Source: JBFJWU01 sp041623475 [NCBI: bacterium] (GTDB lineage Bacteria; J088). Taken from it: a DNA stretch of 5,920 bases. The stretch covers positions 1 through 5,920 of the forward strand of contig JBFJWU010000218.1 in assembly GCA_041623475.1 (NCBI GenBank). Reading direction: 5' to 3'. Of the stretch, positions 1-5,920 are shown one piece after another. Below the pieces are notes generated by a model that searched no databases, was not told the origin of the DNA, and was given only the letters and a program-made list of their open reading frames with translations. The first letter of the stretch is position 1; each line of letters opens with the position of its first letter. The translations under genes were made by a program, and so were the position numbers.

Positions 1-2255
1 CCGCAAATGCCCACGGGAATCCCTGCTGAACGAGCCTTGTTAATCAGCATCTGGATCATGTCCTTGACCGCTTCATTGCGTTCGTCAAAAAGGTCTGCCA
101 GCAAGTCCGAATCCCGGTCGATGCCCAGGACGAGCTGCGTCAGGTCGTTTGAGCCGATCGAGAACCCGTCAAATCGTTGCGCAAACTGGTCGGCCAGCAA
201 AATGTTGACAGGCAGTTCGGCCATCACATAGACCTTGAGGCCATCCCTGCCACGCTCAAGCCCGGCATTTGCCATTGTTTCGAGGACTTTGTCCGCCTCG
301 CCGGGCGTTCTGCAAAAAGGAATCATGACAATCACGTTGTCCAGGCCGATGGATTCCCGAACACGCTTTATTGCTTTGCATTCCAGCGCAAACGCGTCGC
401 GGTAGCCGTCGGAGTAGTATCGGCAGGCGCCCCGGAATCCGATCATCGGGTTGCTTTCGACGGGTTCGAATTCGGCGCCCCCCAACAGGTCGGCATATTC
501 ATTGGTCTTGAAGTCGCTCATTCGAACGATCACCGGGTCCGGGTAGCGACTGGCTGCAATTCGCGCAATTCCACTGGCAAGACGTTCAACGAAATATTCT
601 GACTTGTCAGTGTACGACCGAGTCCGTGCCGAGATCTGGCGTGTCACTTCCGGGTTATTGATGCGATCAGGGTGCAGCAATGCCATCGGGTGAATGCCAA
701 TGTGGTTTGTGATCATGAACTCCATACGGGCCAGGCCGACTCCGTCCGCCGGCAGTCGCCACCAGCCAAACGCTTCGTCCGGTGCGCCGATATTCATCAT
801 GATTCGTGTTCGGGTTTCCGGTATTTCCGACAGGTTGATTTCGGTTGTTGTGAAACTCAGGATGCCGGGGTATACGAATCCCTGATTACCCTCGGCCGTG
901 GACAGGGTGATTTGCATGCCGTTTTCCAGGACGTGCGTGGCATTACCAGTGCCGACGACCGCCGGGATACCAAGCTCGCGACTGACGATTGCCGCGTGGC
1001 AGGTCCGACCGCCGTGGTCCGTGATGATTCCGGCAGCCTGCTTCATGACGGGTACCCAGTCCGGGTCGGTCATGGACGTCACCAGGAAATGTCCTGGTGG
1101 GAAATCTGCGATTTGTTCCGGGCCTTCGATACGGTAAACCTCGCCCGTCGCAACGTGCCTGCCAACTGCAACGCCCGTCAGGATTGGTTCTGGCGCGCTG
1201 TCCAGCTTGTATGCCAGGACACTGGTGCCGCTGGCTGTCGCCTGGACGGTTTCGGGCCGGGCCTGGACGATGTGTAACAGACCGGATTCGCCATCCCGCG
1301 CCCACTCAATGTCCATAGGGCGCCCGTAGTGTGTTTCAATCTGGCACGCCCATCGTGACAGTTCGATTATTTCGTCATCGGTCAGCACGAGTGCCTGGCG
1401 TTCAGTCCTGGTCGTCTGGATGCTGCGGGTTTTGCTGCCCGCACCGGTTCCGTAGACCATTTTGATTTCCTTGCGGCCTCGTTTCCTGTCAAGGATTGGT
1501 TTTTTGCGCGGCTGGTCAAGCAATGGTTTGAAAACCACATATTCGTCGGGGTCTACAGTTCCCTGGACCACATTTTCTCCCAGGCCCCAGGCTGCGTTAA
1601 TGACGACAACGTCAGGGAACCCGGTTTCGGTGTCGAGCGTGAACATCACACCGGATCCGGACAGGTCGGATCGAACCATGATCTGAACGCCGACACTCAG
1701 GGCGACCTTTTCATGGGCGAACCCTTTTTGCTCGCGGTAGCTTATGGCACGATCGGTATACAGGCTGGCAAAACAGCGGTGGCAGGCATCCAGCAGTTGG
1801 GCTTTGCCCAGGATCGCCAGAAAGCTTTCCTGCTGTCCAGCGAAACTGGCATCAGGTAAATCCTCGGCGGTTGCGCTGGACCGTACCGCGACGGCAACAT
1901 TTTCGCTGCCCGCTTCGGCCGACAACACCTCATATGCGTCCGCGATCTGGTTGGCAAGCTCGTCCGGCAGCGGCGTGCCCAGAATTGATTGTCGGATTTG
2001 CCAGCCAGTATCAGACAATGTCGCTTTGCCGCTGTGCATCTCGGCAAGCAGTTCGTTGATCCGGTCTTTCAGGCTGTCCTGCCCCAGGACCAGCCACCAT
2101 GCCTCTGCGGTGGTCGCAAACCCATTCGGTACACGTATCCCCTGGCTGGCAAGTGCTCCCACCATTTCGCCAAGTGACGCGTTTTTGCCGCCGACGACGG
2201 CCACATCTTCGATTGTAAGGTCGTTAAACCAGCGGATATAGCGTCCCTGTGTCAT
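1..2255 (-). CDS. ppsA: Phosphoenolpyruvate synthase (pyruvate, water dikinase), C-terminus cut by window edge
   Basis: Cytoplasmic enzyme of gluconeogenesis that converts pyruvate, ATP and water to phosphoenolpyruvate, AMP and phosphate. The frame is open from the ATG at 2255 to the left edge (751 full codons); the E. coli enzyme has 792 residues, so about 40 are missing. Domains run in the family order. The N-terminal ATP-grasp-type nucleotide-binding domain has GGKNASLGEM at 22-31 and VRSSATAEDLPDASFAGQQE at 124-143. The swivelling phosphohistidine domain has GGRTCHAAI at 415-423, with His420 as the phosphorylated residue. The C-terminal PEP/pyruvate TIM barrel shows LARMEF at 508-513, GFRGACRY at 606-613 and SIGSND at 699-704. 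The last full codon is Cys751 in VGIC, matching the catalytic acid cysteine of PEP synthase and pyruvate phosphate dikinase. The start is supported by an AGGA ten bases upstream and by the alignment of the N-terminus with the family. All visible key residues are present, so the enzyme looks functional. No PpsR regulatory kinase is visible on the upstream side. Confidence 0.97.
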   Translation of the reverse strand, partial: MTQGRYIRWFNDLTIEDVAVVGGKNASLGEMVGALASQGIRVPNGFATTAEAWWLVLGQDSLKDRINELLAEMHSGKATLSDTGWQIRQSILGTPLPDELANQIADAYEVLSAEAGSENVAVAVRSSATAEDLPDASFAGQQESFLAILGKAQLLDACHRCFASLYTDRAISYREQKGFAHEKVALSVGVQIMVRSDLSGSGVMFTLDTETGFPDVVVINAAWGLGENVVQGTVDPDEYVVFKPLLDQPRKKPILDRKRGRKEIKMVYGTGAGSKTRSIQTTRTERQALVLTDDEIIELSRWACQIETHYGRPMDIEWARDGESGLLHIVQARPETVQATASGTSVLAYKLDSAPEPILTGVAVGRHVATGEVYRIEGPEQIADFPPGHFLVTSMTDPDWVPVMKQAAGIITDHGGRTCHAAIVSRELGIPAVVGTGNATHVLENGMQITLSTAEGNQGFVYPGILSFTTTEINLSEIPETRTRIMMNIGAPDEAFGWWRLPADGVGLARMEFMITNHIGIHPMALLHPDRINNPEVTRQISARTRSYTDKSEYFVERLASGIARIAASRYPDPVIVRMSDFKTNEYADLLGGAEFEPVESNPMIGFRGACRYYSDGYRDAFALECKAIKRVRESIGLDNVIVMIPFCRTPGEADKVLETMANAGLERGRDGLKVYVMAELPVNILLADQFAQRFDGFSIGSNDLTQLVLGIDRDSDLLADLFDERNEAVKDMIQMLINKARSAGIPVGIC

Positions 2256-2265
2256 CGAAAAAAAG

Positions 2266-2269
2266 TCCT
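2266..2269 (-). promoter_or_regulatory. Ribosome binding site of ppsA
   Basis: Read on the minus strand, AGGA lies ten bases before the ATG at 2255, separated from it by a run of seven T residues. The spacing is at the long end of normal but this is the only Shine-Dalgarno-like motif nearby, and it supports the chosen start. Confidence 0.6.
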
Positions 2270-2320
2270 GTCATTTTTTGTGCCCACGTATACATTTTCT
2301 TACGGATGCAGGTTGCGAAC

Positions 2321-2336
2321 GTTGATGGGCATCAAC
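2321..2336. repeat. Short inverted repeat upstream of ppsA
   Basis: GTTGAT and ATCAAC form a perfect 6-bp inverted repeat around a GGGC centre. It sits 65 bases upstream of the ppsA start in noncoding DNA. It could be an operator for a dimeric regulator or a small RNA hairpin; the sequence does not tell which, and a repeat of this size can occur by chance. Confidence 0.4.
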
Positions 2337-2368
2337 TTAGGCCCAATCAAATGGTGGCCTGATTCTGA

Positions 2369-3712
2369 TCAAAAGAACTGTTGCACGCCCACGGCCAGGC
2401 CGTGAGGGGCGGCCTGGCCGTGGGCCCATGCATAGTCGGCGCGAACCACAAAGCGGAATATTGTGGGAAATACCAGTCGAATCCCAGAGCCTGCGCTCCA
2501 GGCAATCCTGCCCGCGTTGCGGAGCACATTTGCTGCGACCGCTGTGTCGGTGAATACGACGTTCTGCAGAGCGAAGCGATCGCCCCGCCACGCAAGGATC
2601 CGGACTTCGCCATTCAGGCCGGCAAATCTGGCCCCTCGCACTTGTCCAACTCCGTACCCGCGGACGAAGTCGAGGCCGCCCAGATAGAAGAGATGTTGCG
2701 GACGGGTACTGGTTCCGGCACCTGCAGACAATCGGGATCCCAGATTCAACCTGTTGCCGGCCAGAACAAACCAGCGAAGGTCAAACCGTGCGGCGACGTG
2801 GGCGTCGTCGGAACCGGTTTCGGGGCCGGCGCGCCGCAGATCGGCATCCAGCTGCCAGCCACTGACCAGGAAGTCGTCGTAATCCAGGCGCCCCAGCGCC
2901 AGGGAGGCCACGTAATAGTTAGACCACCCCTGAATGTCCGGGACGACCAGTCCATTCTGCAGGTTTCGGTCTTTGAGCTGGGACCCGAGTGACCGATCAT
3001 CAAATGAATCAAAATTGGTGTCCAGTCCGACGCCGACTGTCAACCACTGCCGTATCTCCTTGTCCGTGAACAGATTGACGCGATAACGGTGCCACGAGTA
3101 TCCTCCCAGCACCCTGCCGTCTGGATCGAAATAGTTATAGTTTCGACGCGTCGACCACAGATCCGCGCCGACTCGCCAGCGGGAATCGCGAAAACGTGGA
3201 TCACGCCACCAGACGACGCCGGAATGGGATCCACCCAGATATTCATACTGTCCGCCGACTTCAATGTATTTGCCCAGGAAGTTCACGTCATAAGCACCGA
3301 GAATCACATTGGCCACCCCCAACGTCGCCGCGCCGCGAACAATTGGAATCAGGGTCCATTTCTCACGGACGTAGATCGTCTCGGTTGTGTTTTGGGTTGC
3401 GGCCGTCACTGAACTGAAGATTCGCAGATTTCGCAGGCGCTGGATGCCTTCGGTGATCGGCAACGGTTGATTATCGACAGACAATTCCCGCTCAACGACC
3501 TGTCGGTCGGTGCGTTCGAGGCCCCTGATCTGTGCTGACTGTGCCTGCACAGATCCGGCGGATACCAGGCTGCTGCAAATTATCAGCGATGTAGCGATCG
3601 TGCACCTTAACCAGGTGCGGTGCGGCCACAGAATGCCGGGGTGAGGCTGGCGACGGTGCCGCCTGTTCAGGTGCCGCACCGGAAAGCCCAATCCTGGCAG
3701 GGGGTTACCCAT
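2369..3712 (-). CDS. Omp85/BamA-TamA family outer-membrane protein with a single POTRA-like domain
   Basis: Predicted outer-membrane beta-barrel of 447 residues from the ATG at 3712. A basic N-region is followed by a hydrophobic core (about residues 35-53) and a VQA|QS cleavage site near 57/58, giving a mature protein of about 390 residues. Mature residues begin with a POTRA-like module (IRGLERTDRQVVERELSV at about 62-79, then a helix LRNLRIFSSV at about 93-102), then the linker EKWTLIPIV. The rest is alternating aromatic/polar strands typical of a 16-strand barrel, including VRGYG at about 350-354, the family's conserved loop-6 VRGF/Y motif. It ends in VGVQQFF, with the C-terminal aromatic used for outer-membrane insertion. 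BamA has five POTRAs and TamA three, so this is a short relative, not bamA itself; its substrate is unknown. The frame is open further, to an ATG at 3802, but that start has no ribosome binding site and would place 30 unlikely residues before an already long N-region. A GTG at 3679 is another possible start. Confidence 0.88.
   Translation of the reverse strand: MGNPLPGLGFPVRHLNRRHRRQPHPGILWPHRTWLRCTIATSLIICSSLVSAGSVQAQSAQIRGLERTDRQVVERELSVDNQPLPITEGIQRLRNLRIFSSVTAATQNTTETIYVREKWTLIPIVRGAATLGVANVILGAYDVNFLGKYIEVGGQYEYLGGSHSGVVWWRDPRFRDSRWRVGADLWSTRRNYNYFDPDGRVLGGYSWHRYRVNLFTDKEIRQWLTVGVGLDTNFDSFDDRSLGSQLKDRNLQNGLVVPDIQGWSNYYVASLALGRLDYDDFLVSGWQLDADLRRAGPETGSDDAHVAARFDLRWFVLAGNRLNLGSRLSAGAGTSTRPQHLFYLGGLDFVRGYGVGQVRGARFAGLNGEVRILAWRGDRFALQNVVFTDTAVAANVLRNAGRIAWSAGSGIRLVFPTIFRFVVRADYAWAHGQAAPHGLAVGVQQFF
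2387..2425. repeat. Perfect 15-bp inverted repeat inside the 3' end of the outer-membrane protein gene
   Basis: Arms 2387-2401 and 2411-2425 are exact reverse complements, 13 of 15 pairs being G:C, around a 9-base loop. It lies wholly within the coding sequence, over the residues AHGQAAPHGLAVG, and ends 16 bases before the stop codon. In the mRNA this would be a very stable hairpin. On the minus strand it is followed by GTGCAACAGTTCTTTTGA, whose T-rich part starts nine bases after the stem, so it is not a standard intrinsic terminator. It may instead stabilise the mRNA 3' end or slow ribosomes near the C-terminal beta strand; these roles are inference. Confidence 0.85.
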
Positions 3713-3805
3713 CGATGGTCCGCCGTCGGAAAACTGGCATCCTGATTGCTTCGATGGAGCTGGAAATTGCCATTGGAGTTTGATTGTCAGAAAAGGAGAC
3801 ATGAG
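3713..3805. promoter_or_regulatory. Divergent start region between the barrel protein gene and the small exported protein gene
   Basis: The two genes are transcribed away from each other across 93 bases. Both promoters would have to lie here or inside the neighbouring coding starts. I could not pick out a -35/-10 pair on either strand with acceptable match and spacing, so only the location is claimed. On the minus strand a weak GGCGGA precedes the ATG at 3712 by six bases and could serve as its ribosome binding site. Confidence 0.4.
3794..3798 (+). promoter_or_regulatory. Strong ribosome binding site of the small exported protein gene
   Basis: AGGAG, within AAAAGGAGA, sits seven bases before the ATG at 3806. 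This near-ideal site fixes the start at 3806 over the TTG at 3746, which would add 20 residues ahead of a good signal peptide. It also argues that the small gene is truly translated. Confidence 0.85.
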
Positions 3806-4063
3806 ATGAAGTTTACGGGATTTTCAGCGGCGGTGGTTGCCGTCGCGATCATGACAACACCGATTAGTGTTGTTGCTGCCGAGCAGGCCAATCAGCCCCG
3901 CGTGCAGCGGGCCTCTGACCTGCAAAGCGAAACTGCGCACGAAGGGAAACGCTGCAGTTTTACGAAAATGGAAGTCATTGTGACGGCCGTCGGCTGGGTG
4001 CTGGGTGGTATTCCCGGGGCGATCCTGACGGGCGTGTCCTGCAAGAAGGACCTGTTTCAGTAG
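3806..4063 (+). CDS. Small exported protein of unknown function (85 aa)
   Basis: I do not recognise a family. The 85-residue product begins with MKFTGFSAAVVAVAIMTT, a Sec-type signal peptide (basic residue, hydrophobic core 6-16, helix-breaking Pro19) with a likely cleavage after VVA at 24 or AA at 25. The mature part of about 60 residues has a polar first half (26-54) and a hydrophobic, glycine-rich second half, VIVTAVGWVLGGIPGAILTG at 57-76. It has two cysteines, Cys50 and Cys79, flanking that segment, so a disulfide in the periplasm would pin a hairpin or loop. The tail KKDLFQ is charged. The glycine-rich segment could insert in a membrane or pack as a glycine zipper. It is the only plus-strand gene here, divergent from the barrel protein and convergent with the beta-helix protein, with a strong ribosome binding site. 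A role in the envelope is likely from the signal peptide alone; anything more specific would be a guess. Confidence 0.8.
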   Translation: MKFTGFSAAVVAVAIMTTPISVVAAEQANQPRVQRASDLQSETAHEGKRCSFTKMEVIVTAVGWVLGGIPGAILTGVSCKKDLFQ

Positions 4064-4098
4064 CCATTGACCAAGGCCTCCACCACGCGGCGGGCGTT

Positions 4099-4129
4099 CC
4101 CGGGGTTTCCCCGGGGCGTCCGTCGTTTT
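4099..4129. terminator. Probable terminator hairpin between convergent genes
   Basis: CCCGGGG at 4099-4105 pairs perfectly with CCCCGGG at 4109-4115 around a TTT loop, 36 bases after the stop of the small gene and 48 bases past the stop of the minus-strand gene. On the plus strand the only T-run is TTTT at 4126-4129, ten bases after the stem, so intrinsic termination would be weak. On the minus strand no T-run follows the stem. Its placement between two converging genes is the main argument for a terminator role. Confidence 0.5.
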
Positions 4130-4139
4130 CAACGTTGAA
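4128..4139. repeat. 12-bp perfect palindrome in the convergent gap
   Basis: TTCAACGTTGAA reads the same on both strands. It lies downstream of both converging genes, 24 bases past the stop of the minus-strand gene, so a promoter operator is unlikely. It may be chance, or part of the 3' end structure together with the adjacent GC hairpin. Confidence 0.35.
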
Positions 4140-4162
4140 GAATTTTACGCGTTAGCGGTTGA

Positions 4163-5920
4163 TCACGGATCCCAGGGCGCCGCAACGTCATCAGGTGCCC
4201 CCACATCGTAGAACGTGCCGTTACGGCAGATGCTGGTTGATGACAACCTGTAGTCGCCATTGGCAATATCCAGTGGATTACACGTCCCCCAGGTCTGCTC
4301 AGGACCGTCGAAATCGTTGTCAAGGCAGTCCCAATAGGTGTCGCCGGCATAGTAGGCGCGACAACCGAATGACAATTGCTGCTGGACATTGCGGTACAGT
4401 TTCCATTCGCCCAGCCCCGCTGGATTACCCCAGACTCGTCCCCAGACACCGATCTGGATCTGGTGCGTATAGTTGTAGCGGGATATTGGATACATCCCCC
4501 AGACGCCCTGGTCACGGTCCTGCGCCCAGATCGCGACCTGGGCGGGTTCGTCCAGGTTGTTGCTGTAGCTGCTGTCGATCTGGCCATTGCCGAAGAATGA
4601 ATTGCGGAAAAACGTCCAGTTCTGTGCCTGTCGCGTATACACCGGTGCGTTGACGCTGGTACAGAAATTCTGCGACAGGTCGAATACGTTGTAATCGATG
4701 TTGCCACCATCTGACGGCAGCGCGTGGCTGGAGTAGATGCCGACACACCACGTTTCGTCCGCCGCACCCGGCACAATAATCCTGTTTCTTGTAATGCTGG
4801 GCGAGGGCGTAGCGCTGTTGATATGAATCCCGTAGCGGTATTGGTTTGATTGGGTCAGTTTAGGACGCATTTGGATCTGGTTGTCTGATATCGTTAAATC
4901 ATCTGCCCCGTTGACCGCGTAGATGCCTTCGTTTTTGAGCGCGAATCCGCCAATGATTTCGCTGTTCAAGACCTGAACATCCAAAGACGAATTAATGTGG
5001 ATGCCCTGGGTCAGGTTGACATTGCGACCATCCATTGTGATCTTGTTGCCCACCAGGTCAATCGTGCACGCGCTGCAAACCACGCCGTAAATCGAACTTG
5101 CAGCAATATCGGCCCCCGAAGACTGGGTGGTCTGAATGTGAAATCCCTGGATTGTTCGTTTTGTAGTCAGGCTACTGATATTGAAGCCACGGTCGTAGTC
5201 CGCAGAGACCTGCAGCACAGCGCCGTATCTGGTATTCGACGTCTTCCACTGGGTCCCTGTCGACGTGTAGCCCCCATAAATGTCGGCATCATCTCCATCA
5301 GTGATGTTGACCCGTTCCGGGTAGGTCCCGTCGTCAACAATAATCGGCAGCGAACCGTCGGCGGCTGCAACGGCCTGCGCAATCGTGCTGAACGGCGATC
5401 CGAACGTACCATTGCCAGATTGCGTTTGATCATCCGATACAAAAATACAACATCCGGGGGCGGGAAGGGCGGTAATTGTGACCTGATCAGGGGCGCTCCA
5501 GGCTGCACCGTCAAAAACAATCAGCTCCAGTACAATCGGGTCCTGCAGGTCATTCGCCATTATGAAGGATACGTTCTGGCTGCCTGCGCCGGACAGCCCA
5601 ACTGTCGGTCCGCCAACCTGTGTCCACTGATAACCGGTGATCGGGTCACCGTCCGGGTCCGAACCTGTCGCGGTCATTGTGACCAGGGCACCAGCCTGGG
5701 CTTCGGCGTTCAGGCCGGCATCGGCCACGGGTTGCAAATTGTCGACAACCAGTTCCACGTAATCGAGTGACCCGTAGGCTGTGCCATCGGACACATCCAG
5801 TGCGAACCGATAGGTGCCTTTTGTGTTGGGCATCTCGATCGCGACATTGAAGGATGTCGCCGAATCGTTGTCCGGCAGCGAGATCGTTTCCCCATCGGTC
5901 TGGGTCCACCGCCAGCGATC
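4163..5920 (-). CDS. Extracellular Ig/PKD-like and right-handed beta-helix repeat protein, N-terminus beyond window edge
   Basis: The C-terminal 585 residues of a larger protein; the frame is open to the right edge, so the internal ATG at 5833 is not the start. Numbering from the edge, residues 1-61 are the end of a PKD/REJ-like Ig domain (WRWTQT, then TYRFALDVSDG). Residues about 62-152 form a second one, starting LQPVADAG and containing GSDPDGDPITGYQWTQVGGP and LELIVFDGA. A Cys-Cys pair at 157-158 opens the next part, with GTFGSPFSTIAQAVAAA and DDGTYPERVNI, the hallmark entry of DUF1565-type parallel beta-helices, and IYGGY near 214-218. Helix coils follow to about 430, with repeated N-x-I and GI(H/Y) steps such as QGIHINSS, EGIYAVNG and YGIHINSA. 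The end, GDYRLSSTSICRNGTFYDVGAPD, resembles the closing motif of secreted beta-helix proteins. Ten cysteines are visible. No catalytic lyase or hydrolase residues can be assigned, so adhesion, glycan binding or a surface-coat role are all possible. The signal peptide is not in view. Confidence 0.85.
   Translation of the reverse strand, partial: DRWRWTQTDGETISLPDNDSATSFNVAIEMPNTKGTYRFALDVSDGTAYGSLDYVELVVDNLQPVADAGLNAEAQAGALVTMTATGSDPDGDPITGYQWTQVGGPTVGLSGAGSQNVSFIMANDLQDPIVLELIVFDGAAWSAPDQVTITALPAPGCCIFVSDDQTQSGNGTFGSPFSTIAQAVAAADGSLPIIVDDGTYPERVNITDGDDADIYGGYTSTGTQWKTSNTRYGAVLQVSADYDRGFNISSLTTKRTIQGFHIQTTQSSGADIAASSIYGVVCSACTIDLVGNKITMDGRNVNLTQGIHINSSLDVQVLNSEIIGGFALKNEGIYAVNGADDLTISDNQIQMRPKLTQSNQYRYGIHINSATPSPSITRNRIIVPGAADETWCVGIYSSHALPSDGGNIDYNVFDLSQNFCTSVNAPVYTRQAQNWTFFRNSFFGNGQIDSSYSNNLDEPAQVAIWAQDRDQGVWGMYPISRYNYTHQIQIGVWGRVWGNPAGLGEWKLYRNVQQQLSFGCRAYYAGDTYWDCLDNDFDGPEQTWGTCNPLDIANGDYRLSSTSICRNGTFYDVGAPDDVAAPWDP

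Larger units (their letters stand above)
2256..2368 (-). promoter_or_regulatory. Leader region of ppsA, possible promoter
   Basis: This 113-base gap separates the stop of the outer-membrane protein gene from the ppsA start. It is more A+T-rich than the flanking genes, with a minus-strand TATACG near 2287-2292 and T-runs just before the ppsA start, which would suit an independent promoter. I could not find a clean -35/-10 pair with 16-18 base spacing, so no exact promoter is called. There is no evident rho-independent terminator here: the small hairpins at 2321-2336 and 2339-2360 are not followed by a T-tract. Transcription from the upstream gene could therefore run into ppsA. I see no recognisable riboswitch and no good match to a Cra operator. 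Confidence 0.35.

Noticed and set aside
1082-1097. Small inverted repeat CCAGGA-AATG-TCCTGG
   Set aside because: Six-base arms inside the ppsA coding sequence are expected by chance and nothing suggests a function.
672-1277. 201-codon plus-strand open frame
   Set aside because: It is antisense to the central and phosphohistidine domains of ppsA, whose motifs are unmistakable; the translation is composition-driven and resembles no protein family.
2339-2360. AGGCC/GGCCT repeat as a terminator for the barrel protein gene
   Set aside because: The stem is only five bases with a 12-base loop and no T-run follows on the minus strand.
3713-3802. N-terminal extension of the barrel protein to the ATG at 3802
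   Set aside because: No ribosome binding site precedes it, it would cover the ribosome binding site of the opposite gene, and it would put about 70 residues before the signal peptide core.
3806-4063. Double-glycine leader bacteriocin precursor
   Set aside because: The GG in VLGGIPG lies in the middle of the hydrophobic C-terminal segment, not at the end of a short charged leader, and a Sec-type signal peptide is present instead. No immunity or ABC-transporter gene is nearby in the window.
4129-4776. 215-codon minus-strand open frame rich in Thr, Arg and Ser
   Set aside because: It overlaps the beta-helix gene in another frame on the same strand; the beta-helix frame is open to the window edge and carries clear domain motifs.
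4997-5770. 257-codon plus-strand open frame antisense to the beta-helix protein
   Set aside because: It lies entirely within a well-supported minus-strand gene, its translation has no recognisable domain or signal, and it lacks a convincing ribosome binding site. It is a shadow frame.

Overview
The window looks like a piece of a gram-negative bacterial chromosome of moderately high G+C content, most likely from a gammaproteobacterium. The evidence is an E. coli-like phosphoenolpyruvate synthase, an Omp85/BamA-type outer-membrane barrel protein ending in phenylalanine, Sec-type signal peptides and a gram-negative surface/secreted beta-helix protein. No taxonomic marker gene is present, so the lineage is inferred only at class level. 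I see no mobile element, CRISPR array, tRNA or rRNA.

Layout: (1) Positions 1-2255, minus strand: the first 751 codons of phosphoenolpyruvate synthase (ppsA), cut by the left edge about 40 residues before the expected C-terminus. (2) 2256-2368: a 113-base gap with the ppsA ribosome binding site, an A+T-rich stretch and a short palindrome. (3) 2369-3712, minus strand: an outer-membrane protein with a signal peptide, one POTRA-like domain and an Omp85 barrel; a perfect 15-bp inverted repeat lies inside its 3' end. (4) 3713-3805: a divergent start region. (5) 3806-4063, plus strand: an unrecognised 85-residue exported protein with a strong ribosome binding site. (6) 4064-4162: a convergent gap with a GC-rich hairpin. 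(7) 4163-5920, minus strand: the C-terminal 585 residues of a large extracellular protein with two Ig/PKD-like domains followed by a right-handed beta-helix; its N-terminus is beyond the right edge.

PpsA makes PEP from pyruvate and ATP and is the only gene with a confidently assigned metabolic role. The other three products all appear to be exported (outer membrane, periplasm or envelope, and cell surface), so the right two thirds of the window is envelope-related, but nothing in the sequence shows that these genes form one pathway. The Omp85-like gene and ppsA point the same way and could be cotranscribed, although the 113-base gap leaves room for a separate ppsA promoter. I found no convincing evidence of a wholly new system. 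The items most worth a second look are the small exported protein, the single-POTRA barrel protein, the cysteine-rich beta-helix protein and the coding-region hairpin.
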